A DNA stretch of 64,000 nt from Dokdonella sp. (GTDB taxonomy: Bacteria > Pseudomonadota > Gammaproteobacteria > Xanthomonadales > Rhodanobacteraceae). Below are positions 17,938 to 26,315 of the stretch, in pieces (position 1 is the first letter of the stretch; every line of letters begins with the position of its first letter). A program made the translations under genes and the position numbers. Below the pieces are notes generated by a model, which searched no databases, was not told where the DNA came from, and saw nothing but the letters and a program-made list of their open reading frames with translations. Location: NCBI RefSeq assembly GCF_019634775.1, contig NZ_JAHCAS010000001.1, forward strand, positions 682,001-746,000, written 5' to 3'.

Positions 17938-17943
17938 TACAAT
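17938..17943 (+). promoter_or_regulatory. -10-like box upstream of ttcA
   Basis: TACAAT in the context CCGCTACAATCGGG lies 26 bases before the ttcA ATG. No clear -35 box is present. The GCTANAAT form recurs upstream of other genes in this window, for example at 7893. Confidence 0.35.
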
Positions 17944-17968
17944 CGGGCACCCCGCGCATGCCGCCCCG

Positions 17969-18811
17969 ATGACCGCCGACCGACCGCCTGAACGCGACAC
18001 CGAACGCCTTGCCTCGCGCCTGCGTCACCTGGCAGGCCGGGCGATCGCCGACTACGGCATGATCGCCGATGGCGACCGCGTCATGGTCTGCCTGTCTGGC
18101 GGCAAGGATTCGTGGACCCTGCTCGACATCCTGCTGCAACTGCGCGCGAAGGCGCCGCTGTCGTTCGAGATTGCGGCCGTGCATCTCGACCAGAAGCAGC
18201 CGGGCTACGACCCCACGGTCATGCCGGCCGAGTTGGCCCGGCGCGGCGTCCCGTTCCACGTGCTCGAACAGGATACCTACACGGTGGTCAAGCGCACCGT
18301 GCCCGAGGGCCGCACGATGTGCTCGCTGTGTTCGCGCCTGCGCCGCGGTGCGCTCTACAGGTTCGCTGCCGAGCACGGCTACACGCGCATCGCCCTCGGA
18401 CATCACCGCGACGACATCGTCGAGACGCTGTTCCTCAGCATGTTCCATCAGTCGACCCTCAAGGCGATGCCGCCGAAACTGCGCTCGGACGATGGCCGCA
18501 ACGTCCTGATCCGCCCGCTCGCCTACTGCGCCGAGGCCGACATCGCCGCCTACGCCGCTGCACGCGCGTTCCCGATCCTGCCGTGCAACCTGTGCGGCTC
18601 GCAGGAGAATCTCCAGCGCAAGGCGATCAAGGCCATGCTCGCCGAGTGGGAGCGCATCCAACCCGGTCGCAGCGAGAACATCTTCCGCGCCCTGACCCGT
18701 GTGGCACCGTCCCAGCTCGCCGATCCGGCATTGTTCGACTTTCGCGGACTCGAACGCCTGGAAGGACCGCACCGGCATCCACAGCAGAGCCCGGTTCACG
18801 GGGAACACTGA
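17969..18811 (+). CDS. ttcA: tRNA 2-thiocytidine biosynthesis protein TtcA
   Basis: This 280-residue ATPase with an iron-sulfur cluster thiolates cytidine 32 of certain tRNAs. The PP-loop SGGKDS lies at residues 43-48. The cluster cysteines are Cys118 and Cys121 in [11 protein letters not shown], plus the later CNLCGS pair. The [10 protein letters not shown] segment is also diagnostic. Length is typical (E. coli about 311). It starts at ATG 17969 behind a short GC-rich leader. Confidence 0.96.
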   Translation: MTADRPPERDTERLASRLRHLAGRAIADYGMIADGDRVMVCLSGGKDSWTLLDILLQLRAKAPLSFEIAAVHLDQKQPGYDPTVMPAELARRGVPFHVLEQDTYTVVKRTVPEGRTMCSLCSRLRRGALYRFAAEHGYTRIALGHHRDDIVETLFLSMFHQSTLKAMPPKLRSDDGRNVLIRPLAYCAEADIAAYAAARAFPILPCNLCGSQENLQRKAIKAMLAEWERIQPGRSENIFRALTRVAPSQLADPALFDFRGLERLEGPHRHPQQSPVHGEH

Positions 18812-18847
18812 GGATGCTCTGATCGATCCCGCAACGGCGTCACCGGC
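18812..18847. repeat. Interspersed element, short fragment
   Basis: GAGGATGCTCTGATCGATCC followed by CGCAACGGCGTCACCGG directly after the ttcA stop matches the termini of the palindromic family at 2203-2428 and 47568-47754. Only one end is present. The rest of the gap to rdgC shows no gene. Confidence 0.6.
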
Positions 18848-18982
18848 CAGGAGCGACTTCAGCGGCGAAGGGCAGAATCAGGGCCTCCCCAGATGCCGGA
18901 ACAGCGCGCAGGTCTCACAATACGCGACCCGCCGCAGCGAGCCTGCGGCCGCCCCTTCTCCCGGACTGAAACCGTCGATCGC

Positions 18983-19900
18983 ATGTTCTTTCGCAACCTG
19001 ACCCTGTTCCGTTTCCCCGAATCCTGCGCCAGATCCCTGAAAAAGCTCGAGAAGGAACTGGACGACCATCGCCTGCGCCCATGCGGCCCTATCGAGATGG
19101 CCACGCGCGGCTTCGTTTCACCCTACGGCCGCGATGCAGAGGAACTCGTGCACCGGGTTGGCCCTTACGCCCTGCTGAGCATCGGCAGCGAGGACAAACT
19201 GCTGCCAGCATCGGTGATCGCCGAAGAACTCGCGAACAAGATCGCCAAGATCAGCGAAAAGGAATCGCGCCGCATCGGTGCGCGCGAGCGCAAGCGCTTG
19301 AAGGACGAAGTCATCAACGAACTGCTGCCGCGCGCGTTCGTGCGACCCTCGCGCCTGGCGGCCTATGTGGATACCGAAACCGGCTGGCTGGTCGTCGACA
19401 CGGCCAGCCGCAGGGCCGCCGAGGACACCGTAACCGCGATCCGCGAGGGGCTCGGGCGGTTCCCGGCGACGCCGATGGCCCCTGTGGAGTCGCCACGCGC
19501 GCTGATGACCGGCTGGCTGGCTCACGGCAAGCTTCCGGCAGGCCTGGCCTGGGGCGATGAGATCGAGTTGCGCGACCCGGTCGAGGCCGGCGCGGTGGTG
19601 CGCTGCCGGCGCCAGGAGCTCGAATCGGACGAGATCCGCGAGCACCTGAAATCGGGCAAGCAGGTTTTCCAGCTCGGCCTCGAACTGGATGAACGCATCG
19701 CATTCGTGCTCGGCGAGGACCTGACGGTGCGCAAGCTGCGCTTCCTCGACGTGGTGCTCGACGAACTCGGCGAGGACAGCGCGGAGTCGGCCCGGCAGGA
19801 GCTCGATGCACGCTTTGCGCTGATGACGCTGGAGCTGAAGCGTCTGCTGGAGAAACTGGACGAATGGTTCGGCCTGCCGCGTCCAGACGAACGCGACTGA
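18983..19900 (+). CDS. rdgC: Recombination-associated protein RdgC
   Basis: This 305-residue DNA-binding protein belongs to the family whose members form a ring around duplex DNA and modulate RecA activity. The N-terminus MFFRNLTLFRF and the segments RGFVSPYGR, ELLPRAFVRPSR and ALMTGWLAHG are conserved in RdgC. Full length matches the family. It starts at ATG 18983; the upstream in-frame sequence is not conserved. It is followed 14 bases later by the YgjP-like gene. Confidence 0.96.
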   Translation: MFFRNLTLFRFPESCARSLKKLEKELDDHRLRPCGPIEMATRGFVSPYGRDAEELVHRVGPYALLSIGSEDKLLPASVIAEELANKIAKISEKESRRIGARERKRLKDEVINELLPRAFVRPSRLAAYVDTETGWLVVDTASRRAAEDTVTAIREGLGRFPATPMAPVESPRALMTGWLAHGKLPAGLAWGDEIELRDPVEAGAVVRCRRQELESDEIREHLKSGKQVFQLGLELDERIAFVLGEDLTVRKLRFLDVVLDELGEDSAESARQELDARFALMTLELKRLLEKLDEWFGLPRPDERD

Positions 19901-19914
19901 TCGCGGCTCGGACC

Positions 19915-20679
19915 ATGACTCTGGACACCGCCGACGACTACCTCGAATGGCCGACCCCGGCCGGCGCGACGATCAAGGTGCTGCGCCTGTGTCATCCACG
20001 CGCGCGACGGCTGCGCCTGACCGTGACCTCGGCCGGCGCCCGCATCACCTATCCGCACGGCACGCATCCGGCCCAGGTTGATGCATTCCTGCGCAAGCAC
20101 GGCGAATGGCTCGAACGCAAACTCGACGAACTCAAACTCGGCGCAAGCCCGCCCGCGCTGGCTGTCGGCATCGCCACCATGATCCCGCTGCGCGGCGAAA
20201 CCACGCCGCTGTCATGGCGTGACGGCGACTATCCACGCGTCGAACAGGAAGGTGGCCGGCTCGTCGTCACCCTGCCGCACGCGCACCGCCGCGCACTCGA
20301 AACCGCGCGCGGCCTGCTGCGCAGCTTCCTCGAGGCCGGGATCCGCCGCGACGTCTCGCACTGGCTGGCGCGCTACAGTGCGGAACTGCGCATGGCACCG
20401 ACCGGCGTGCGCATCCGCCCACTCAGGAGCCTGTGGGGCAGCCTCGACACGCGCGACCGCGTGACCCTCGACCTCGCCCTCGCCCTCGCACCCGCGCAGG
20501 TGTTGCGTTACGTCGTCGTCCACGAACTCTGCCACCTGCGCATCCGCAGCCACTCGCCACGATACTGGGCGCTGGTCGAGTCGCTGTTGCCGGACTGGCG
20601 CGACCAGCGCGATTGGCTTCGCCACAACGGCCAGGCGATCAAGGCCGAATTGAACCGGCTGGTCCGCACCACACCGTAA
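19915..20679 (+). CDS. YgjP/M48-type metal-dependent hydrolase
   Basis: This 254-residue protein carries the zinc motif HELCHLR (the HExxH form with Glu) and a downstream His in HSPRYWALVESLLPDW. It is characteristic of the YgjP/DUF45 family (SprT-like, WSS1-related fold). The segment SLWGSLDTRDRVTLDLALAL before the motif is conserved in the family. Members are predicted intracellular metallopeptidases with unknown targets. It starts at ATG 19915, 14 bases after rdgC, probably in one transcript. Confidence 0.88.
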   Translation: MTLDTADDYLEWPTPAGATIKVLRLCHPRARRLRLTVTSAGARITYPHGTHPAQVDAFLRKHGEWLERKLDELKLGASPPALAVGIATMIPLRGETTPLSWRDGDYPRVEQEGGRLVVTLPHAHRRALETARGLLRSFLEAGIRRDVSHWLARYSAELRMAPTGVRIRPLRSLWGSLDTRDRVTLDLALALAPAQVLRYVVVHELCHLRIRSHSPRYWALVESLLPDWRDQRDWLRHNGQAIKAELNRLVRTTP

Positions 20680-20746
20680 TGGGAGCCCCTTCAGGGGCGA
20701 TGCTTTTCGATGCGGTCAGGCAGAAGCATCGCCGGTGAACGTGCTC
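20680..20746. repeat. REP-like palindrome between convergent genes
   Basis: Arms GGGGCGATGCTTTT and AGAAGCATCGCC are separated by about 15 bases and flanked by GGGAGCCCCTTCAG and GTGCTCCTACGG. Same style as the GTAG palindromes at 4312 and 33328. It fills the whole gap between the YgjP-like gene and the hydrolase gene. Confidence 0.65.
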
Positions 20747-21604
20747 CTACGGAAGAGGCCGGTCGAGGAACGCCGCCACGCAAGCCGCGACCTCGCCAGG
20801 ATGGTCCATGTGCAGGTGATGGCTGCCGCTCATGCGCACGACCTCGATGTCATCCACCCGGGCGATGCGCTGCTCGAGTGATTCGCGCGGCAGGTACGGT
20901 GCGCCGGGCTCGGCGAGCACGAGCAGGGTCGGCGCCTTGATCGCGGCCAGCATCGGTGCGAGCTGTTCCTCGCTGTAGCGTTGCGCACTGGGCAGGGTGA
21001 GGCGTGGATCGCTCGACCAGGTGAAACCACCATCGACCGCGTGCGTGCCGCGTGTGACGAGCATGCGCGCAGCTTCCATCGTCAGTCCGCCGGCGCGCAC
21101 GCGTGCGGCGACCGCCGCGCCAAGATCCGCGAACACGCGCAGGCGGCCTTCGAAGGCCATGCGCGCCTCGAAGGCGCGACGCAACTGCGCATGCGCTTCG
21201 GCAGGTTCGAGCGTGAGCGGCCCGAGTCCCTCGACCAACGCGAGACGACCGACGCCTTGCGGCGCAAGCGAGGCATACACCGATACCAGCGCGGCACCGA
21301 GCGAATGGCCAAGCAGGTCGACATGACCGCCCAGCTGCATGACGAGCTCGCCGATTTCGTCGAGATAGTCGACAAAGGCGTACCACTGGCCGGGCGCACG
21401 ATGGGCGGACCGACCGTGACCGGCGAGATCGACGGCCACGACATGGCGCCGCACGGCAAGCAGCGGCGCCACGAGGTCGAACGAAGCGGCATTGTCGAGC
21501 CAGCCATGCACGGCCAGCAGCGGCGGCAGGTCCGGATCGCCCCAGCACTTCGCCGCGAGTTCGATGTGGCGCAAGGCGATGCGCCGTTCGCGCACATCGA
21601 CCAT
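20747..21604 (-). CDS. Alpha/beta hydrolase
   Basis: This 285-residue protein has the alpha/beta-hydrolase fold. It shows oxyanion region VHGWLDNAASF, nucleophile elbow GHSLGAALV (Ser), a late Asp region and the catalytic His near MSGSHHLHMDHP. The cap region (about 145-200) is helical. It resembles the YbfF/MhpC group of esterases; the substrate is unknown. It starts four bases after the hemH stop on the same strand (ATG 21602-21604, MVDVRERRIALRH), so the two are probably co-translated. Confidence 0.88.
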   Translation of the reverse strand: MVDVRERRIALRHIELAAKCWGDPDLPPLLAVHGWLDNAASFDLVAPLLAVRRHVVAVDLAGHGRSAHRAPGQWYAFVDYLDEIGELVMQLGGHVDLLGHSLGAALVSVYASLAPQGVGRLALVEGLGPLTLEPAEAHAQLRRAFEARMAFEGRLRVFADLGAAVAARVRAGGLTMEAARMLVTRGTHAVDGGFTWSSDPRLTLPSAQRYSEEQLAPMLAAIKAPTLLVLAEPGAPYLPRESLEQRIARVDDIEVVRMSGSHHLHMDHPGEVAACVAAFLDRPLP

Positions 21605-21608
21605 GGCC

Positions 21609-22655
21609 TCAGCCACTGCTGACCGCGGCATCGAATTCGTCCCAGCCCTGTGCGTGGCGCACGACCAGGGCCGCCAGCGCCTCGACCTGGTCGGCGCTGT
21701 CATTCAGACACGGGATGTAGCGCAGGCTGTCGCCACCAGCGGCGAGGAAGGTCTCACGGCCAGCGATGGCGATTTCCTCGAGCGTCTCCAGGCAGTCGAC
21801 CGAGAACCCCGGGCAGAGCACATCGAGCCGGCGCACACCCTCCCCGGGCAGCGCGGCGAGCAGGCGGTCGGCGTAGGGCGCGAGCCATGGCTCACGGCCG
21901 ACACGGGACTGGAATCCGACCTTAAGCGATCGTCCATCGAGGCCGAGTCGCTTGCGCAGGGCTTGCGCCGTCGCCTCGACCTGGTCGCGGTATGGGTCGC
22001 CCTCGCGCACGTAGCGCTCGGGGATGCCGTGGAACGACAGCAACAATGCGTCGCCGCGCCCATGTTCGCGCCAGTGCGCCTCGACGCTGCGTGCGAGTGC
22101 CTCGATGTGGTGCGCGTCGACGTGATAGTCGTTGATGAAGCGCAGTTCGGGGACCGCGCGCCAGCGGCGCAGCTCGGCGCCGATCGCATCGAGCACCGAG
22201 GCCGCCGTGGTCGCCGAATACTGCGGGAACAGCGGCAGCACGATCAGGCGGCGCAGGCCGAGCGCACCGAGTTCACGCAGGACGCCCGGGATCGACGGAT
22301 CGCCATAGCGCATCGCATGGCGCACGGCCGGACCGCCTTCGCGGCCGCCGCCCAGTCGTGCCTGCAGGCGCGCGGCGAGGGCGCCCATTCCGACCTGCAG
22401 CGGCGAGCCCTGCGCGGTCCAGATCCTGGCGTAGGCACGTGCCGAGCGGCGCGGGCGCAAGCGCAGGATGATGCCGTGCAGGACCAGCCACCAGAGCCAG
22501 CGCGGCTGCTCGACGATGCGTGGATCACCAAGAAATTCAGCAAGATAGCGGCGAACGGCAGCGGCCGTCGGCGCCGCCGGCGTGCCCAGGTTGACGAGCA
22601 GGACCGCGTTGCGGACCGGCGCGTCGGGTTCGCGGAAGGCGAGGAATCGCGGCAT
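21609..22655 (-). CDS. hemH: Ferrochelatase
   Basis: This 348-residue enzyme inserts iron into protoporphyrin IX as the last step of haem synthesis. Visible signatures are NAVLLVNLGTP near the N-terminus, VLPLFPQYSATT and the catalytic His in LLSFHGIPERYV. FINDYHVD and VGFQSRVG are also conserved. Three in-frame ATGs are possible (22685, 22667, 22655); 22655 gives the most family-like N-terminus. It shares a transcript with the alpha/beta hydrolase. Confidence 0.95.
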   Translation of the reverse strand: MPRFLAFREPDAPVRNAVLLVNLGTPAAPTAAAVRRYLAEFLGDPRIVEQPRWLWWLVLHGIILRLRPRRSARAYARIWTAQGSPLQVGMGALAARLQARLGGGREGGPAVRHAMRYGDPSIPGVLRELGALGLRRLIVLPLFPQYSATTAASVLDAIGAELRRWRAVPELRFINDYHVDAHHIEALARSVEAHWREHGRGDALLLSFHGIPERYVREGDPYRDQVEATAQALRKRLGLDGRSLKVGFQSRVGREPWLAPYADRLLAALPGEGVRRLDVLCPGFSVDCLETLEEIAIAGRETFLAAGGDSLRYIPCLNDSADQVEALAALVVRHAQGWDEFDAAVSSG

Positions 22656-22706
22656 GCAGGCTGGCATCCAGAACGGGGCGGGCATGCCCGGATCAGGACC
22701 GGGCGC

Positions 22707-22736
22707 TTGTCGCGACGTCGACGGCTGAACTAGACT
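22707..22736 (+). promoter_or_regulatory. Sigma-70-like promoter for the secreted beta-propeller gene
   Basis: TTGTCG (22707-22712), an 18-base spacer and TAGACT (22731-22736) lie 62 bases before the downstream ATG at 22798. The position and strand fit, in a region divergent from hemH. Confidence 0.45.
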
Positions 22737-22797
22737 CGAACCGTTCCACACGGACCGTGGGGCCGACGACACCTAATAACGATAACAGCCTGCCGCC

Positions 22798-23739
22798 ATG
22801 CGCACACTCGCCTGCATCCTCGCTGCAGTAGTGCCCGTCGTCGCTTCGATGCCGGCGGCACACGCCCAGTCGACCGCCTATGCCACGGCATTCGACGATC
22901 TCTACAGCATCAATCTCAACACCCGTCAGGCGACCTACATCGGCAGTGCCGGCAACTACGGCAACCAGCCGTTTGGCTACCTGAAAGGCCTTGCCTTCGA
23001 CCCGAACCAGACGCTGTACGCGATCTCCGACAGCCTCAGCCAGAAACCGCTGGTCTCGATCAACACCACGACCGGCGCGGCCAGTTTCGTCGCGCCGCTC
23101 AATGTCGGCAGCGGCACCGGCCAGTTCAATGCCCATGACTTCGGCGCGACCTTCACCTGCAGCGGCCTGATGTGGGTGTCGTCGGCCACGACGAATCGCC
23201 TGTGGAGGGTCGATGCCGCGCGCGTGACCCAGCAGGTTAGCAACAACACCGGGGCGCTGATCACCGGCCTCGTAGCACGCGGTGAAACGCTGTACGCCGC
23301 CGGCGGCCGTGGCAACAACAACTTCTACCGGGTCAACACCGAAACCGGCGTGGCCGAACTGGTGGGTCCGTTCGGCATCCCGAACAGTACTTGGATCAGC
23401 TCGGTGTCGATGAGCTTCGACAACCAGGGCACGCTGTGGGCGGTCATCAACTACGTGCCGCCCTCGCCCGGCAGCAACACGGTTGCCGACTGGGCCGATC
23501 TCGCCCGCATCAACCGCAATACCGGCGCGGTGACGATCCTCGGCCCGATCACCGGCCCCGAGCGACTGCGCCAGGTCGGCATGCACGGCTTTGCGCTCGG
23601 CGTACCTCCGTGCACGGCCCCGGACGGCGGCAATGGCGGCGGGTCACCGACGACCCTGCCGGTGCGCAGCCCACTCGCCCTGCTCCTGCTCGGTCTGTTC
23701 CTCGCTGGCTTCGGCGCACACCGTCTGCGCCATCGATGA
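22798..23739 (+). CDS. Secreted repeat protein with C-terminal sorting-like tail
   Basis: This 313-residue protein has a signal peptide (cleavage after AHA, about residue 23) and a body of repeated beta segments with SINLNTRQATYIGSAG, VSINTTTGAASFV, YRVNTETGVAELVG and ARINRNTGAVTILG. That is a YxxNTxTGxxxxxG pattern like beta-propeller blades. A Gly-rich spacer (about 275-283) leads to a C-terminal tail: LPVRSPLALLLLGLFLAGFG then RLRHR. The motif, one helix and a basic end resemble IPTL/PEP-CTERM-type sorting signals, though the exact motif is degenerate. Surface or outer-membrane delivery is inferred. Confidence 0.75.
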   Translation: MRTLACILAAVVPVVASMPAAHAQSTAYATAFDDLYSINLNTRQATYIGSAGNYGNQPFGYLKGLAFDPNQTLYAISDSLSQKPLVSINTTTGAASFVAPLNVGSGTGQFNAHDFGATFTCSGLMWVSSATTNRLWRVDAARVTQQVSNNTGALITGLVARGETLYAAGGRGNNNFYRVNTETGVAELVGPFGIPNSTWISSVSMSFDNQGTLWAVINYVPPSPGSNTVADWADLARINRNTGAVTILGPITGPERLRQVGMHGFALGVPPCTAPDGGNGGGSPTTLPVRSPLALLLLGLFLAGFGAHRLRHR

Positions 23740-23811
23740 CCACCGCGCTTCATCGCGCACTCAGCCTCATCTGCTAGGTTGCCCGGGTTCATCCTCGCGG
23801 AGCTCTTGCCG

Positions 23812-24498
23812 ATGTCGTCCCTGATGCGCCCAATCGCCGCTCTTTTCCTGGTCACGCTGGCCTGCTGCACGGATGCCTGGGCGGCCGACCCACCGCTCGA
23901 GCGCGCCGCGAACGCCGTACGCGTGCTCAACGAGATCATGCAGGCACCGGACAAGGCGATCCCGCGCGACCTGCTGCAGAGCGCGCACGCGATCGCTGTG
24001 GTCCCCGATGTCATCAAGGCCGGCTTCGTCGTCGGCGGGCGTCGCGGCGAGGGCCTGATCGCGGTGAAATCGACCGACGGCACCTGGTCGAATCCGAGCT
24101 TCGTCAACCTGACCGGCGGCAGCGTCGGCTTCCAGGCTGGCGTGTCATCGACCGATGTCGTGCTGGTGTTCCGCACCCAGCGCGGCGTCGACTCGATCGT
24201 GCACGGCAAGTTCACCCTCGGCGCCGACGCCTCGGCTGCCGCAGGGCCGGTTGGCCGCACCGCCCAGGCCGCGACCGACGCCCAACTCAAGGCCGAGATT
24301 CTCTCGTACTCGCGTGCGCGCGGCTTATTCGCCGGCGTCGCCCTTGACGGCTCGGTGCTGTCTATCGACAACAAGGCCAACCAGGCCATCTACGGTGAAG
24401 GCGTGACGCCACGACGCATCTTCGAAGGCGGCGTCAGCGACGTACCGAACGCGGTCGTCGACTTCCGCGACCGCCTGGAGGAGTACACTGCGCCCTGA
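23812..24498 (+). CDS. SYLF-domain lipid-binding protein (Ysc84-like)
   Basis: This 228-residue exported protein has a signal segment ending AWA (about residue 24). A lipobox-like LACC also occurs, so lipidation cannot be excluded. The SYLF domain carries AIAVVPDVIKAGFVVGGRRGEG, FVNLTGGSVGFQAG, DVVLVFRTQRGVDSI and the SYSRARGLFAGVALDGS end. In eukaryotes SYLF domains bind phosphoinositides; bacterial members are periplasmic and poorly known. Start at ATG 23812 (MSSLMRPIAA). It lies just upstream of tatABC, but the 45-base gap shows no overlap. Confidence 0.85.
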   Translation: MSSLMRPIAALFLVTLACCTDAWAADPPLERAANAVRVLNEIMQAPDKAIPRDLLQSAHAIAVVPDVIKAGFVVGGRRGEGLIAVKSTDGTWSNPSFVNLTGGSVGFQAGVSSTDVVLVFRTQRGVDSIVHGKFTLGADASAAAGPVGRTAQAATDAQLKAEILSYSRARGLFAGVALDGSVLSIDNKANQAIYGEGVTPRRIFEGGVSDVPNAVVDFRDRLEEYTAP

Positions 24499-24543
24499 TG
24501 CGGGCGCGGCAGGCGATCGCCCCACAACTCCGGAGTGATCGAA

Positions 24544-24768
24544 ATGGGTGGTTTCAGCATCTGGCACTGGATCGTCGTCCTCGTCATCGTGGCACTGGTG
24601 TTCGGCACAAAGAAGCTGCGCAACGTGGGCGGTGATCTCGGCTCGGCCATCAAGAGCTTCCGCAAGGGCCTCAACGACGGCGACGAGACCGCCAAGCCCG
24701 AACTGAAGGCCGATCCGCCGGCCGTCGCCTCGAACGGCGAGCGCGACAAGGAACACGCCGACCGCTGA
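24544..24768 (+). CDS. tatA: Sec-independent protein translocase TatA
   Basis: This 74-residue single-pass protein forms the pore-like part of the twin-arginine translocase. It has an N-terminal transmembrane helix ([15 protein letters not shown]), the conserved [10 protein letters not shown] hinge and an amphipathic helix [11 protein letters not shown], then a charged tail. The ATG at 24544 has CGGAG eight bases upstream; a GTG nine bases earlier is less likely. First gene of tatABC. Confidence 0.96.
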   Translation: MGGFSIWHWIVVLVIVALVFGTKKLRNVGGDLGSAIKSFRKGLNDGDETAKPELKADPPAVASNGERDKEHADR

Positions 24769-24802
24769 GGGGTCGGCCAGCGCACTCCAAAGGTCGACCG
24801 CG

Positions 24803-25117
24803 ATGTTCGAGCTCAGTTTCGGCAAGATGGCCTTGATCGCCGTCGTCGCCCTGCTCGTGCTTGGCCCTGAACGCCTGCCCGGCGCGGCGCGCACGGCCGG
24901 CGCCCTGCTGCGCCGCATGCGCAACAGCTGGCAGGGTGTGCGTGCCGAGATCGAGCGCGAGCTCGCCGCCGAAGACGTCAAACGCGGCCTGCACGATGCC
25001 CAGCACGACCTCGACCTTGCCGCTGAACTGCGCCGCACCGCGGCAGACATCGAGTCGGCGGTGAATCCGCGATCGCCGACCACACCCAGCGATCCGTCGT
25101 CCGATGAACCGCGCTGA
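24803..25117 (+). CDS. tatB: Sec-independent protein translocase TatB
   Basis: This 104-residue protein has a short transmembrane helix near the N-terminus (ALIAVVALLVLGPERLP, with the family Glu and the GPERLP hinge) and a long amphipathic helix. It forms the substrate receptor with TatC. Its stop is 14 bases inside tatC, so the two are coupled. Confidence 0.95.
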   Translation: MFELSFGKMALIAVVALLVLGPERLPGAARTAGALLRRMRNSWQGVRAEIERELAAEDVKRGLHDAQHDLDLAAELRRTAADIESAVNPRSPTTPSDPSSDEPR

Positions 25118-25874
25118 TCCACCCGCGGACGGCGAACTGTCGTTCATGGGTCACCTGGTCGAACTGCGCGCGCGCCTGCTCAGGGCGGTCGCCGCTGTGC
25201 TGCTGATCCTCGTCGCGCTCGTTCCCTTCGCCAATCGCCTTTACGGCTGGCTGGCGAAACCCCTGCTCGAACACCTGCCGGCCGGTGGCGCGATGATCGC
25301 CACCGACGTCGCCTCGCCGTTCTTCGCACCGCTCAAGCTCGCCTTCTTCGCCGCCGTGTTCGTGGCGATGCCATTCATCCTGTACCAGGCCTGGGCGTTC
25401 GTCTCGCCGGGCCTGTACAAGCACGAGCGTCGCCTTGCCCTGCCCCTGCTGGTCTCGGCAGTGACCTTGTTCTACGTCGGCTGCGCCTTCGCCTACTACC
25501 TGGTGCTGCCGGCTGTCTTCACCTTCATGACCAGCGTCGCCCCGGCTGGGGTGGCGGTCATGCCGGACATCAGCCGATTCCTCGATTTCGCCCTGATCCT
25601 GTTTCTCGCCTTCGGCTTCTGCTTCGAGGTGCCAGTCGCCCTGGTCATCCTCGTGGCAATCGGCGCGGTCACTCCCGAACAGCTGGTGAGAAGCCGGCCC
25701 TACACGATCGTCGGCGCCTTCGTCATCGCGGCAATCCTGACGCCACCGGACGTCATCTCGCAATTGTTGCTCGCCGTGCCGATGTGCCTCCTCTATGAGG
25801 TCGGCATCATTGCCGCGCGCCTGGTTGCGCAGCGCACGGCGACGGACGAGGCAGACCCGGCCCGCGAAAACTGA
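25104..25874 (+). CDS. tatC: Sec-independent protein translocase TatC
   Basis: This 256-residue inner-membrane protein has six transmembrane helices and recognises twin-arginine signals. The N-terminal MGHLVELRARLLR motif, the FAPLKLAFFAAVF region, SPGLYKHERR and the FGFCFEVPV helix are all typical. The start at ATG 25104 overlaps tatB by 14 bases. It is the last gene of the tat operon. Confidence 0.97.
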   Translation: MNRADPPADGELSFMGHLVELRARLLRAVAAVLLILVALVPFANRLYGWLAKPLLEHLPAGGAMIATDVASPFFAPLKLAFFAAVFVAMPFILYQAWAFVSPGLYKHERRLALPLLVSAVTLFYVGCAFAYYLVLPAVFTFMTSVAPAGVAVMPDISRFLDFALILFLAFGFCFEVPVALVILVAIGAVTPEQLVRSRPYTIVGAFVIAAILTPPDVISQLLLAVPMCLLYEVGIIAARLVAQRTATDEADPAREN

Positions 25875-26058
25875 ATGGGTACGCAGACCGGCGTCGTCGT
25901 TGCCGATCCACGCGGGTGAACGTGACAAATTCTTACCTGGTCGACAGGCTCCCGCGTGGGCACTGCGGAAATCCCCCGCTACACTTGGCGCTGCAATACA
26001 AACAGACATTTGCAACGTCCGCATCATTCCAAAATGAGAATTCCCTCGAGGAGGGATC

Positions 26059-26274
26059 ATGGCCGCGAAAAAATCCAGCGCCGAAACCGACGACGTCCGC
26101 GACGCCAGCCTGCGCGTCTCCAAGCGCATGCGTGACAGCCTTAAGGCCGCCGCGGCAGTGATGGGCCGTCCGCTCTACGACGTGACCAACGAAGCAATCA
26201 ACGACTACCTTTCGAACCTGCGCCTTGGCGATCCGCTTCAGGCGATCCGCCGCAATGCCCGCGCGCGCAAGTAG
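26059..26274 (+). CDS. Small ribbon-helix-helix-like protein
   Basis: This 71-residue basic protein has a predicted strand ASLRVS followed by a helix (KRMRDSLKAAAAVMG) and a second helix (LYDVTNEAINDYLSNL), the pattern of an Arc/MetJ-type ribbon-helix-helix DNA-binding fold. It has no partner gene, so it is a solitary regulator rather than a toxin-antitoxin pair. A strong GAGGAGGG site precedes the ATG. The upstream TGCAAT and ATTTGCA segments (26 kb region, 25991-26013) form a near-inverted repeat that could be an operator (inference). Confidence 0.6.
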   Translation: MAAKKSSAETDDVRDASLRVSKRMRDSLKAAAAVMGRPLYDVTNEAINDYLSNLRLGDPLQAIRRNARARK

Positions 26275-26315
26275 GCAGGAGGTGGTGGCGCACGTCACGC
26301 CCGCACAAGCCGGGA

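Noticed and set aside
26059..26274. Toxin-antitoxin pair
   Set aside because: No second small gene in the flanks; the next gene is a convergent secretion ATPase.
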